DNA from: Lucinisca nassula
Lineage: Eukaryota > Mollusca > Bivalvia > Lucinida > Lucinidae
NCBI GenBank assembly: GCA_963580285.1
Contig: OY757017.1
Span: forward strand, 111,075,245-111,139,244
Length of the DNA stretch: 64,000 bases
Reading direction: 5' to 3'
The translations under genes were made by a program, and so were the position numbers. Every line of letters starts with the position of its first letter. The first letter of the stretch is position 1. Positions 44,664 through 55,299 of the stretch are shown here, in pieces. The notes under the pieces were generated by a model that did not search any database, had not been told where the DNA came from, and saw nothing but the letters and a program-made list of their open reading frames with translations.

Positions 44664-45552
44664 CGAGGGTCATCCAATAAATAGCGGGACTTTATCAATG
44701 ACTCAATAAAACATCAAACATACCTGGTTACGTTCCTTCTATATAGGATCCTTTCTTCCAGATGACCGATTCCCATCTATCCATGCCCGTTGCTAGGCAA
44801 CCAGAGTTCATGAGTCTTACTTGCCTGGCTACTTCAAGTTCAAGGTCATCTAAGTCATAGAAACACATACCACAAAGAGGTCCTTTTAACTTCGGAAAAA
44901 GGTCAAAGTCTGGGGGGCTCATATCCGGTGAGTAGGCTGGGTGAGGTAACATGTTCCACTTATATGACGCAAGCAGTGACGTCACCCTTGGTGCCATAGA
45001 AATTAAGAATGCTACAGAGGGAGTGATTGTTTGAGTTTTATGTCCCACCAACAGCTAAGGTCATACGGAGATGGGACCTCGGGTTTAAAGACTCATACGA
45101 AAGTCTGGAGAAGCCCGGGATCGATCCTTCGATCCCTGGTTTACAAGGCGAGTAGCGTAACCACTGCACCATGGAGGCTTCTAGAACGCTAAAGAAAGTA
45201 TGTGTTGTACAGGCTTTATCATGTAGTGCGGTTTACAGGTGGATAGATTTCTTTAAAGATGGTAGGGACAGTGATGGAAGTAGGCACAGTCCCGGTCGAT
45301 CAGTGGAAGCAATGGACAGTGAGAAAAGTTAATAAACTCAATTTTAATATAAGCTCGTTGTTCCTCAGCATTAAAGCTGGCCATGGCGCTTCGAACGACT
45401 GTGTGTGACATGACATACATCATGATACACGCACCTGCCGTTAGCATCGTAAAGCTAATTGGCTGTGCCAGGTATGTGCACAGTTTCATTAAAAACAGAT
45501 ATTTGGTTGTTAAGTTTTACCAAAAATCCCGCTATTTATTGGATGACCCTCG
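44664..45552 (-). mobile_element. mariner element, broken and internally rearranged
   Basis: Perfect 26 bp inverted ends (starting CGAGGGTCATCCAATAAATA at 44664, inverted at 45527-45552) flanked by TA. On the minus strand 45030-44728 encodes a mariner transposase C-terminus with WNMLPHPAYSPDMSPPDFDL, including the last catalytic Asp. The N-terminus ('MASFNAEEQRAYIKIEF') is on the minus strand near 45395-45340. The next part of the helix-turn-helix region ('VYRWIDFFKDGR') reads on the plus strand at about 45190-45320, so an inner piece is inverted. A SINE sits at 45045-45182. Confidence 0.85.
45045..45182 (-). repeat. SINE family C inside mariner
   Basis: Minus-strand head GCCTCCATGGTGCAGTGG from 45181, with a body like 20405-20538. 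Confidence 0.75.
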
Positions 45553-45962
45553 TAATTAAGTCGACATTAGCATTTACTGCTAAATGCCGTGTTGACACTC
45601 CTGGATTTTCTTCAAAGTACCTTGTAAACTCGCTAGGATTTTTTTACCGAAGCAAAAAAATGGAAGGTTGAAGAAAATTTGGGGTCCAAACAACATTCGT
45701 GTTATATCCGAATTGGTATTATCACCAATCTTGCCCTAACGGGGCTGAGGTGTATTATCCATAGCATGTTTATACACAACAAAGATTAAACACAATTTTT
45801 ACAATTACGTGTTTCTAAAAATTGTTTTGAAGTTATTTTGGTTTGAATAAGTTTTGAATTCTTCACAAATCCTGGGCGCCCTAGTTTTGGCCTGGGTCAC
45901 TTAAAAAAAAAAACGTTTCAGGAGCCCAAGCTGGCTCCTGAAAAGTTTTGGCCAACCTGTGT
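45553..45962. other. unassigned stretch
   Basis: Nothing recognised. A short self-complementary piece (GGAGCC...GGCTCC) is near 45920-45940. Confidence 0.35.
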
Positions 45963-46218
45963 CCCTGCATTGGCATTATTTGCAGGTGTGAATGTCAAAA
46001 AGTGCACCTTCCTTCAGATCTGGACGTTAACTGGAGGTCTCTTGTGCAGGGAGAGTCATCCCCTGTGCATGCTAAAGACCCCTACCATACATGTAATTAC
46101 ATGGTTACTGTGTACACTTTCATCCTGCAAACCATGTGTATACGGTAGGTAATGCACATGTACGCCTGCAAGTAAGGGTCAAATGTGACCAATTGCAGTA
46201 TAAGTACATGTAGATAGA
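45963..46218 (+). repeat. SINE family B, body only (5'-truncated)
   Basis: Starts within the body at 'attggcattatttgcagg' and ends at the ATAGATGG-type tail. The tRNA head is absent. Confidence 0.75.
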
Positions 46219-46679
46219 TGGATAGATTGGGAGATGGTTTGAGATGGGCAGTTGCTTCAGGACTCAGCTTTTGACACATTGGCTGTTGTCAGTTACTGTC
46301 GGGGCAACCTCAATAAGGACTGTACTGGTATATGGCTTGATAGGGTCTAAGCCTGTCCATAACTGAACAGCCACTTAGCTGTTGACTGGGCAGTAAAACC
46401 ACAACACAACAACACTGTTGAAAAATAGTCATTATGAAAAACATGCCTATACAAATACATTGCAAACTTTACAGCCGAAAAAAAAAAAAAAATTTTAAGA
46501 TGAAAAATTGGGATATTATTCTTATTTCTGTTCAAAATATAGATTGTTTGTGCTCGTTAGAACTGCCTCGATGAGGAGTCTGATCAGATCTACACTATTT
46601 GCTTAAAAACCAGAATTCTAGGGTTAAATGAAACAGTTTAAATCTCAGTCCAGGACTATTTCTCTGACCTACACTCAGA
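46219..46679. other. arm of foldback repeat, non-coding
   Basis: 46400-46565 is homologous to 10600-10740 (A-rich run, 'aagatgaaaaattg', then GTGCTCGTTAGAAC). The second arm is missing. No gene. Confidence 0.5.
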
Positions 46680-46945
46680 GACACGATGCTTCCACGCAGA
46701 GCTGAATCCGGCCTGCACACTAGTACTGGTAAACCGCTTAGAGGATCTAAGCCTGTCCAGGAACCGCGGTGCGAGGCGGACCGTCCATGCTAATAAACCC
46801 TATTGGTTTCATTGGGCAACAGGGCTTGAGAAGTCATTTCATCTCAATGTCGGGTAAAAGTCCCACAAAATTGGAAGCAACGTCTCCAAAATGACCTTTA
46901 CAGTGTTGACGGGGACGCTAAACTCAAATCAAACAAACAAACAAA
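46680..46945 (+). repeat. GGGGCTTGAAG-family repeat (head clipped)
   Basis: Begins at 'gatgcttccacgcagagc' and runs to the CAAA tail. Confidence 0.75.
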
Positions 46946-47048
46946 ACAATCGACCTACCAGTACTCTCAGTGCTTTGATCACATGTTACATGTTTTGCTA
47001 ACTTTCTGTATCAATAAAACAATGATTTTTTTTTTTCATTTTCATTTT

Positions 47049-48977
47049 TAGCTCGCCTGTACGAAGTACATGGAGAGCTGTTGTTGTCACCTCGGATGGC
47101 GTGCGCGTGTGCTTTTGTGTTCCTGTCACACTGCGTTAAAGTTTTTCAAATGCTTATATCTCAACAGTCACTCATCACAGAGCACTCATATTTGGAAATT
47201 TAGTACCTGGGAGGGTCTTCTGATGTTCAAAGAGAACAGACCCCTGGGTTCATGCCCCGGGGTTGGGCTAGGGGTCAAAATCTAGAACACCTATGTAATA
47301 CTGTGTTCAAGTTTTTGAAATACTTATATCTCAGCAGTCACTCATCACAAAGCATTCATATTTACAACTTGGATACCTGGGAGTGTATTCTGTGATTCCA
47401 AGACAACACACCCCTGGGTTCATGCTTGGGGGTTGAGATGGGGAGGGGCTTGGGGTCAAAATCTAGGACAACTTTGTAATTTGTTGTATACCTTTCCCTT
47501 ATGCTAACAAGTTATGGACAGAATTGGTTATACATCAGCCAACCAAGTGACATTGGTTCAAGTTTAAAAGGGTGAAGGTCATGGTGACCTACATTTCACG
47601 GTCCAGTGATTTTGCCTTATATCTTGAAGACTATTTGTTGGAGAAATGTCTTAACTGGGATATTAGTTCCATGTGACACCATGATTGACTTCAAAATATA
47701 TCTAGGTCACTGTGACCTATATTTCATGGTTCAGTGATTTTGCCTATTATCTCGAATACTATTTGACGGAGAAATGTCATACCTGGATTATGAGTTCCAT
47801 GTGACCCGATAATTTACTGCAAAATATATCTAGGTCAGTGTGACCTATATTTCATGGTTCAGTGATTTTGCCTCTTATCTCAAATACTATTTGATGGAGA
47901 AATGTCATACCTGGATTATTAGTTCCATGGGACCCGATAATTGACAGCAAAATATATCTAGGTCACTGTGACTTATATTTCATGGTTCAGTGATTTTGTC
48001 TATTATCTCGAATACTATTTGATGGAGAAATGTCATACCTGGATTATAAGTTCCATGTGACCCGATAATTGACCGCAAATTATATCTAGGTCACTGTGAC
48101 CTATATTTCATGGTCCAGTGATTTTGCCTATTATCTCGAATACTATTTGATGGAAAAATGTCATACCTGGGTAATTAGTTCCATGTGACCCCCATGATTG
48201 ACCTCAAAATATAGCTAGGTCAGTGTGACCTATGTTTCATGGTTGAGTGATTTTGCCTATTATCTTGAATACTATTTGATGGAGAAATGTCATACCTGGG
48301 TTATTAATCCCATGTGACCCCATACCTGATCTCAAAATGTGTCTAGGTCGCTGTGACCTATATTTCGTGGTTCAGTGATTTTGTCTATTATCTTTAATAC
48401 TATATGACGAAGAAATGTTACACCTGGATTATTTATTATTTATTATTCCATGTGACCCAATTATTGACCACAGACTAAATCCAGGCCTTTGTGACCTATA
48501 TTTCATTGTTCAGTGATTTTCCCTATTATTTTGCCTATTATCTTGAATACTTTTTCATGAAGAAACGTCATACCTGGATTATTTATTCCATGTGACCCCA
48601 TGATTGACCTCGAAATTATATCTTGGTCAGTGTGACCTAAATTTCATGATTCAGTGACTGCCACATATTTTGAATAGGGTACTTTTATTTTTTAGAAACT
48701 TCAATCCTGAATTCTAAGTTCCATGTGACCAGATGATTGACATAGAAATATATCTAGGTCAGTATGACCTATTTTCATGGTTCATTGATTTTGCCTTATA
48801 ATTCATACACAATGTGATTATGAAATGTAATATCTGGCATATATGTTCCAGGTGACCTGATCATTGACCTCAAAATGTATCTAGGTGTGTGAGACCTATA
48901 TTTCATGGTTCAGTAATTTTACCTTATATCTCTAAGGTGCAAAGCAGGCGAGCTATGCTGTCATGCGACAGCTCTTG
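47049..48977 (+). mobile_element. Helentron-like non-autonomous element with ~127 bp tandem repeats
   Basis: 5' end TAGCTCGCCTGTACGAAGTA; near the 3' end CAGGCGAGCTA is the inverse of the 5' TAGCTCGCCTG. A hairpin GCTGTC-ATGC-GACAGC (48957-48972) and CTCTTG follow, then Ts. Between 47580 and 48900 about eleven units of roughly 127 bp ('gtgacctatatttcatgg...') stand in tandem. Shared subterminal inverted repeats, a 3' stem-loop and internal tandem repeats are features described for Helentron-related elements. There is no Rep or helicase frame. Confidence 0.7.
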
Positions 48978-49299
48978 TTTTTTGTAGGGATGAGTGGAAT
49001 TTTGGGGGCACTTACCCTGCAGTGCAAGGATGTCTGAAAGAAAATTTTGACTCCTGAAAATTTATGAGAAGCATCATTACTGTTTCAAGGTAGACCAATT
49101 CAGCTCTGTAGTATGAAAGCTGCCAATGTTACAAAATTTGGTTTGTTGTTGAAGTAATAAGGATTTATAGATATTGTTAACGATAAAGCTTTGTTCGTAT
49201 TGTTTGTATTGAAGTTAAATGGCCTGTTTTAGGTCATTTTTGAGCCAGTCAATTTACCTATCCACACTTTTCCTGGGCAGACTTATACAGTATAGTGCA
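48978..49299. other. unassigned stretch upstream of TMEM143 exon
   Basis: No repeat end or exon recognised. First exon(s) of TMEM143 could be anywhere to the left. Confidence 0.35.
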
Positions 49300-49478
49300 C
49301 ATTCTTTCGCCAGAAACTGGCAACTGCCCTTCTCAAATCAGCAGAAGAGAGAGAATGACCCTAGAAAAGATTTCATGATCAATCTCCACGAAAGAATGTT
49401 GTAGACATGGCAGGTATCAAACCTGCTCCCTCCTGATCACCAGTTAGAAGCGCATCAGACTGAGCTACCGAGGCTGGC
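49300..49478 (-). repeat. tRNA-derived SINE, family D (second copy)
   Basis: Minus-strand head GCCTCGGTAGCTCAGTCTG from 49478, with a body as in 23980-24155. It ends about 35 bases before a TMEM143 exon. Confidence 0.75.
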
Positions 49479-49515
49479 TAATGATAAAGCTAATTTCCCT
49501 TGTGATTTATTACAG

Positions 49516-49667
49516 GCCATTTTATCCCAGGCTAAGGTTGTTCTTTCTAGCAAGAGCATTAAGTTGTATGTTCAACATGCCTCTACAACAACAACCAAGG
49601 AGCCTAGCAAAGAAACAGAACAAAGTAAAAGTTTGTCTGTTGTGGCGGAGGAAGAAGATGGCTACAG
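49516..49667 (+). CDS. TMEM143: TMEM143-like gene, internal exon (N-terminal region)
   Basis: Preceded by a pyrimidine-rich tract and TTACAG, followed by GTACAC. It is open for 50 codons plus two bases: AILSQAKVVLSSKSIKLYVQ, then a T/S/E-rich part ending EEEDGY. Its last two bases (AG) join the first G of the exon at 51499 to make an Arg codon, giving GYRERYIPITRRS, so splice phase agrees. The basic, hydroxyl-rich start would suit a mitochondrial targeting region. The true first exon with the start codon was not found. Confidence 0.72.
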
Positions 49668-49692
49668 GTACACCACAGCCTCTTTTATGGTA

Positions 49693-49924
49693 CAGTAAAA
49701 TCCCGCTATTAAGACCACCTGAAATTAAGACTAATTCTGCTTTGAAAAAGCTTAATTGGAAGGGTGCACTTATTCTTTCTTTGAATTTCCCGCACACAAT
49801 GTCCTCTGGTCAGGGACCATATTTGGGACTTTTCAAAAGTGGTCTTAGAGACCACTTTTGAACAGTCCCTTTAAGACCACTTTTGAACAGCCCCAAAGGT
49901 GGTCTTAATACAGGAATTTTACTG
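49693..49924. mobile_element. 232 bp mariner-like MITE
   Basis: Ends CAGTAAAATCCCGCTATTAA and the matching inverse at 49895-49924, with TA on both sides. Internal motif 'gaccacttttgaacag' is repeated. It lies in a TMEM143 intron. Confidence 0.8.
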
Positions 49925-50268
49925 TATTTACTTGTACTGTATGTATTTATTCCAACAGGCAGGCCTAAGCATACAGTATAGACCAAGATGAGACACCGAA
50001 AATTGCAGTATCTCATCAGGGCCTACACTGTTTACCGTTCAACCAGCTATTTTAAGACACAAGATCGGGTAGTAAATTGTACTTGTTCAAATTTTAAAAC
50101 AATGGTAAGAAGTTAAGCTGTCTGTATACATCGGATAAACAAAGATGTTGCTGAAATGCATGCCAAAATCATGTAATCACTTGTTGGACTAGGCTCAGAT
50201 TTTATAATTGATCATGAGTTAACTCATCTGACTGATTATCAATTTCACATTGGTGAATGAAACTATCT
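49925..50268. other. intronic stretch, unassigned
   Basis: TMEM143 intron. A 'catcagggcctacactgttt' fragment of a dispersed repeat is at about 49994-50033. Nothing else recognised. Confidence 0.4.
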
Positions 50269-50740
50269 GGGACCAGTTTTTCAAAACTCACGACGTCATT
50301 AGTTCATGTATCCTTTAAACTTTGATCATTTAAATGGCAAATATACTATTATTTTTGCTGAAAAATGTGAACAGCCTTTGCATTTGCGAGAGCAAAAATA
50401 CCAGGGGCCAGTTGTTCAAAACTAAAGGCGTTGTTAGTTAACAAATCGTTAAAACTTTGATAATTTATTATGGTTAATATACAAATGGTTTTGCTGAAAA
50501 AATGTGTGCAGCTTTTGCTAATGCAAAAGCTGCTCTCACTTTTTCTGCAAAAAACCCACAAAATTTTAGATATTGAACTTGCCAGAATGTTAACAATATG
50601 ACCACTAACATGCTTGTTAAGCTAACGAGGCTTTGAAAAACTGGCCCCAGAGTATTATATATTTTACTTAATACTAGATCAGTTAACAATTCGACCACTA
50701 ACAGGCTTGTTAAGCTAACACTTCTTTGATCAACTGGAGC
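50269..50740. mobile_element. GGGGCCAGTTGTTCAAA MITE nested within a copy of itself
   Basis: Inner element 50404-50648 has inverted ends (GGGGCCAGTTGTTCAAAACT and its counterpart). Its flanks 50269-50403 and 50649-50740 are the left and right halves of an older copy of the same family. The inner copy contains a GCAGCTTTTGC/GCAAAAGCTGC hairpin. A third copy is at 54797-55007. Intronic. Confidence 0.7.
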
Positions 50741-50780
50741 CATATATATTAATTGCACTGTTCTAAATACATGGTTTAGG

Positions 50781-50880
50781 GCCCCCGCCCATCTGGGCTT
50801 TAAGAAATAGATTGGTCTGCTTCGAGCTTCCATGCAGAGATAAACTGAGTACTGTAAACTGCTTATAAGGTCTAAGCTTA
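50781..50880 (+). repeat. GGGGCTTGAAG-family fragment
   Basis: Diverged head part only ('cccatctgggctttaagaaa'). Confidence 0.5.
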
Positions 50881-50938
50881 ATAATTAAGCCACAACCATT
50901 GATCAGCCAATCAAATTACTTGATACTATATTTAACTT

Positions 50939-51072
50939 ATTTTGATTCTTGAAGGGGAACATGGGATCACATTCCCTGCCTGAGAGCGAGATTTGCCTAA
51001 GCCGTTAAGTGAGGGTAAATATCATTTTCAGGTGGGGAATGTGATCCCATGTTGCCCATAAAGAATCAAAAT
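50939..51072. mobile_element. 134 bp foldback MITE
   Basis: The left arm ATTTTGATTCTT...AACATGGGATCACATTCCC is inverted at the right end. Arms are about 45 bp with a few mismatches. Intronic. Confidence 0.75.
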
Positions 51073-51082
51073 GAATTTTTTA

Positions 51083-51253
51083 TTCACCTTATTTGCATTA
51101 TCTGCTGGTTCCTAGTCTGAAGGTTATCAGAGTTGGAAAAACAGGTAACCAGACCCCCCCTGACCTTGAAAGGTCAGGGGGGTCTGGTTACCTGTTTTTC
51201 CAATATGGACAATCTGCAAGCTGGGAGCCAGCAAATAATGCAAATATGGTGAA
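51083..51253. mobile_element. foldback MITE with perfect hairpin core, intronic copy
   Basis: Same family as 8238-8407. TTCACC...GGTGAA ends with TA on both sides (51081-51082, 51254-51255). The hairpin core matches without mismatch apart from one extra C. It lies 245 bp before a TMEM143 exon. Confidence 0.85.
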
Positions 51254-51498
51254 TACTGGAAAGCATTTTGATGACACTTTGTACATTGTTGAAATGTTGT
51301 CCAAAGACGTCTTTTGTAGTGGGCGTCGTGAGAAGTACATGGTTACATGTGACATCATCAAAAACGCCTTTCTGCATGCACTACGTTGATCATGGTGCTC
51401 AGTGGGAAAATGATCAGGATCTACACTGTTTGCAAAGGTAGGGGTTGCTGTGTTCAGCAGAATAAGGGTCAACTCATAACTGGATCTCTGACTTTCAG
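51254..51498. other. intron end before TMEM143 exon
   Basis: No repeat recognised except 'gatctacactgtttgcaaag' at about 51420. Ends in the acceptor TTTCAG. Confidence 0.4.
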
Positions 51499-51658
51499 GG
51501 AAAGATATATCCCAATAACAAGACGGTCAATCATAAGATATTTGGTAGAACAAGACAACTTCTTCAATGATGATGAGAAGAAGAGGTTCGAAGATTTTGC
51601 TCTTGCTCTCGACTCTGCTATCGTTAATAAATATCATGGTGTTTTACAGGAGCTAAAG
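51499..51658 (+). CDS. TMEM143: TMEM143-like gene, internal exon (RERYIPITRRS)
   Basis: Acceptor TTTCAG before and donor GTGAGT after. The 160 bases complete the split Arg codon and then read 53 codons: ERYIPITRRSIIRYLVEQ, later FEDFALALDSAIVNKYHGVL, ending QELK in phase 0. This matches the conserved N-terminal part of TMEM143/DUF3754 proteins, just before the membrane domain. Open sequence upstream of the acceptor is intron. Confidence 0.82.
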
Positions 51659-52219
51659 GTGAGTGACAGAAGGTTGTAAGAATCCTTGATGATTGTCTAT
51701 ATAGTGTTATGAGACAAGGAAGTCTTACCCAAGGGGGTAGATTTCCATATCCTATATAGACTCGCTCATGATGGAAAAAAATACCACATTTTTATGTCAC
51801 ACATATCTTGAACATAGAGTAGGAGTCAGTTTTTCCTTCAGTCTGTTTTACACACAATTCAGGTCAGCTCACACTGTCTGACAGACAATTCAAGTCAATT
51901 CTCACTACCTCATCAACTTTACTTTATATTGAAAGCATCAGACCATATCTACAGGGCTTGAAGTCAGCATGTTGACTAAGCACACACTTTGACTTAGTGA
52001 CCTTGACCTATATTTTGCACTCCAGTGACTTTGTCAGATTTTGTCTACCGGTACTCTCATAGTCTCAGCAGTTATACAATCAAGTAACAGAGAAAGTTGG
52101 TATTTGGTGATAATTGAAGTTAAAATTTTATAGTTTCTCCATATAAACATATTTTAGGGTATTCATTAGTACCACCTCAGCAAAATCTACTCTTATTAGC
52201 ATATAAATTTGTAATATTA
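51659..52219. other. intronic stretch, unassigned
   Basis: TMEM143 intron with short AT-rich sequence. A fragment 'tgaccttgacctatattttgc' resembles the 47.6-48.9 kb tandem units. No exon recognised. Confidence 0.4.
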
Positions 52220-52223
52220 CCGG

Positions 52224-54623
52224 TGTAACCGTTTATCTTTACCCCCTGGGTAGCTTTACCCCCATGGGTAAAGATTTCCCGGGATACCTTTACCCCCACC
52301 CTGGATGTCTTGACCCCAGGGGGCAAAATATCCCAGCTGGGATATCTTGCCCTCCGGGGGTAAAGCTAAACTGGCCAGGATATCTTTACCCCCATCCCCA
52401 CTTTTGGTATAAACTATCTTCTTAATGCCCAATATGTTCTTATATGTAAGTGAAGTAAGATAGTGGACTCGATGTTTCACTTTAACATTTTTCGTTTCAA
52501 TCATGACTCTGACTAATAGTACTACCCTTAGTAAGAAATATGACCATATTATAGAGGCAAGTGACTATTTAATAACTTCATTTGGTATATTTTCTTTGGT
52601 ATATTTTCTTATTCAACATCTTGCTTATATGACAATCTTGCATTATCCCTGTCTGTTGTGAGTGTTGGTGTTGGTGGTGTGTGGCAAATTGGGGGTAAAG
52701 ATATCCTGGCTGGGTTACCTTCATCCCCGGGGGGCAAAATATCCCCGGCTGGGATAGCTTGCGCCCCCCCCACCCACCCACCCATCTAGACTTGGAAAAT
52801 ATAAACAAGCACACTAGACCAAAAATCAAGCTATCACACTTTTTCAGAGAAAAAAAAATGTACAATCTTAAATGTCTGATCAAATCGCTAAAGTCTGCGG
52901 GGCTGCCTGGACCACTACCAAATTGTTCGAGAGAGTACCTCAGCAAGAGCTTCTCAACAATGGAAGGTACAGCTGATGTCCAATGGTCTGTTGTTGACAT
53001 TACATTACCACCAGCTAAATGCTTGCATGAACCGGTATTTCACATCTTCTAGCATTGCTCTTGTGTGGGGGTGAAGATATCCCAGCTGGGTTGCCTTCAC
53101 CCCAACGATGGGGGGGGGGGGGGACAAAATATCATGGCTGGGATAGCTTGACCCCCACCCTTCCAGCTTTTCGAAAAACCCAAAGAAGCACACTTATACG
53201 ATATAGCTTGCATGAATCAGTTTTTATCCCCCGACCGAATATGTTCGGGGGATATAGCGATCAGCCTGGCGTCCGTCTGTCAGTCCGGGCGAACATGTCA
53301 GGTTAGGGGCTAGTGTCCGGATTGGAAAACAATAGAAAATGATTGGTAAATAATAGATTTATTCCGTAAACAAAAGGTTTAGGAGGTTAGCCCCTAAACC
53401 AAACAAAAGAAAATAACAAAAGAAATAGCCCTTAAACCGACATGTTGGAACGTCCGTCTGTCCGGCCTTCCCTAGACGCAACCTTGTGATGGCCAGAACT
53501 CCTATACCATTTGAGATGCATTAATGGTTCTTAGCACAATTGTTCACAAGGCTTAGACGGCGTGTCATACACAAGAACCAGAACTCTGGATGCCATACTT
53601 TTTAGTTATCTCCCCTTCTAATAAAATAGAATGACTACTTTGTGATGGTCATAACTCCAGTACCCTTTGAGATATATTAATGGTACTTGGCACAGTTATT
53701 CACAAGGCTGAGACAGCATGTCATGCACAAAAACCACAACTCTGGTTGCCATGGTTTTTGAGTTATCTGCCCTTCTAATAAAATAGAGTGACTACCTTGT
53801 GATGGCCATAACTCCAATACCCTTTAAGACATATTGATGGTACTTGGCACAGTTGTTCACAAGGCCAAGACAGTGTGTCATGCACAAGAACCACAACTCT
53901 GGGTGCCATGGTTTTTGTGTTATCTCCCCTTCCAATAAAATAGAATCACTACCTTATGATGGCCACATCTCCAACACTCTTTGAGATATATTGATGGTAC
54001 TTGGTACAGTTGTACATGAGGTTAAGCAGGTGTGTCATGTGCAAGAACCACGAGTCTGGGTGCCCTGGTTTTTGAATTATCTCCCCTGACAATATAACCT
54101 TGTGATGGCCATAATTCCAATACCCTTTGAGATATATTGATGGTACTTGGCACAATTGTATACAAGGTTGAGACGGCTCTTGATGCCTAAGAACAACAAC
54201 TGTGGGTGCTATGGCATTTGAGTTATCTCCCCTTCCAATAAAATAGAGTGACTACCTTATGATGGCCATAACTCCAATACCCTTTAAGACATATTGATGG
54301 TACTTGGCACAGTTGTTCACAAGGCCGAGACAGTGTGTCATGCACAAGAACCACAACTCATGGTGCCATGGTTTTTGAGTTATCTCCCTTCCAATAAAAT
54401 AGAATCACTACCTTATGATGGCCACATCTCCAACACTCTTTGAGATATAGTGATGGTACTTGGTACAGTTGTACATGAGGTTAAGCAGGTGTGTCATGTG
54501 CAAGAACCACGAGTCTGGGGGTAAAGATATCCCGAGAAATCTTTACCCCCAGAGGTAAAGCTACCCCTGAATAGCTTTACCCCCGGGGGTAAAGCTACCC
54601 AGGGGTCAAGATAAACTGGGACA
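52224..54623. mobile_element. 2.4 kb element, TGT...ACA ends, CCGG target duplication, palindromic arms
   Basis: Starts TGTAACCGTTTATCTTTACC; the inverted right end reads TGTCCCAGTTTATCTTGACC. CCGG flanks both sides (52220-52223, 54624-54627). The first ~180 bp, the last ~100 bp and the 52690-53150 region are built from modules like GGGGGTAAAG, GATATCCCGGCTGGGATATC and their inverses. A Helentron-like fragment lies inside (53226-54517). No transposase. The ends and the 4 bp duplication recall Ginger-type elements, stated from memory and unverified. Confidence 0.75.
53226..54517 (+). mobile_element. Helentron-like fragment with seven ~157 bp tandem repeats
   Basis: 5' hairpin ATCCCCCGA/TCGGGGGAT at 53226-53253. 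From about 53484 to 54517, seven units begin near 53486, 53642, 53800, 53957, 54103, 54258 and 54415 ('tgatggccataactccaa'). Units 3-4 resemble units 6-7 most, so a two-unit block was copied. The 3' end is missing. Confidence 0.65.
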
Positions 54624-54796
54624 CCGGTAATCGTTAAACTTTAGTTTTGAACAACTGTGGCAGGCACTTGACCAGTCAGAAACAAAGTTTGCTGCTGCAA
54701 AATGGTGGGAAGTGCAAAATGAGTGCTTGTTTCATAAAAATAGAAACACCTATAATCTTTTTCCATGAATTTGACAACTTCAGCTGTCAGGTTCTA

Positions 54797-55007
54797 GGGC
54801 CCAGATGTTCAAAGCATTTTTAGCTTAAAGAGCCATTAGTGGTAAAAATGTTAAATGTTGATGCAACATATTTTTGCTGAAAAAATGAGAGCAGCTTTTG
54901 CAAATGCAAAAGCTGCTCACATTTTTTTCTGCAGAAACATTAGTATATTGCCATAGTTTGAACAGTACTTTAAGTAATGATATTGTTAGTTTTGAACAAC
55001 TGGACCC
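54797..55007. mobile_element. GGGGCCAGTTGTTCAAA-family MITE
   Basis: Inverted ends GGGCCCAGATGTTCAAA and its right counterpart, with the same central GCAGCTTTTGC hairpin as 50404-50648. Intronic. Confidence 0.7.
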
Positions 55008-55299
55008 TGACTGCCAGTGTTTCTAAACTAGCAAATAATGTTGGAAGTTTACCCAGGGAAAAAATACAATCTCAAGCTAACAAAAGAGTAGAAAGATTCA
55101 GTGAAACAAAGGCATTCACAAAACACAGTAGTCAATTAACACACCAAAAACAAATTCTTTGGTAATTAATTATAACATTAAATACTGGTACTAGCAAAAT
55201 ACCACTATGTTATATTACTTGCTAGAACAGTTGGCCTTTTGACCACTCTAACAAGTTTCTATTTGGTTTTTCTTATTTTTCAAAGAAAATAAAGCTTGA
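55008..55299. other. intronic stretch, unassigned
   Basis: No exon with acceptable borders. A 62-codon frame here has no family resemblance. Confidence 0.35.

Noticed and set aside
47580..48900. CRISPR-like or coding repeat array
   Set aside because: Units are adjacent tandem repeats without spacers in a eukaryotic mobile element, and frames are broken.
52578..53052. coding exon inside the 2.4 kb CCGG element
   Set aside because: Frames on both strands are open for about 45 codons over 52860-53000, but neither matches a family and most of each frame is palindromic module sequence.
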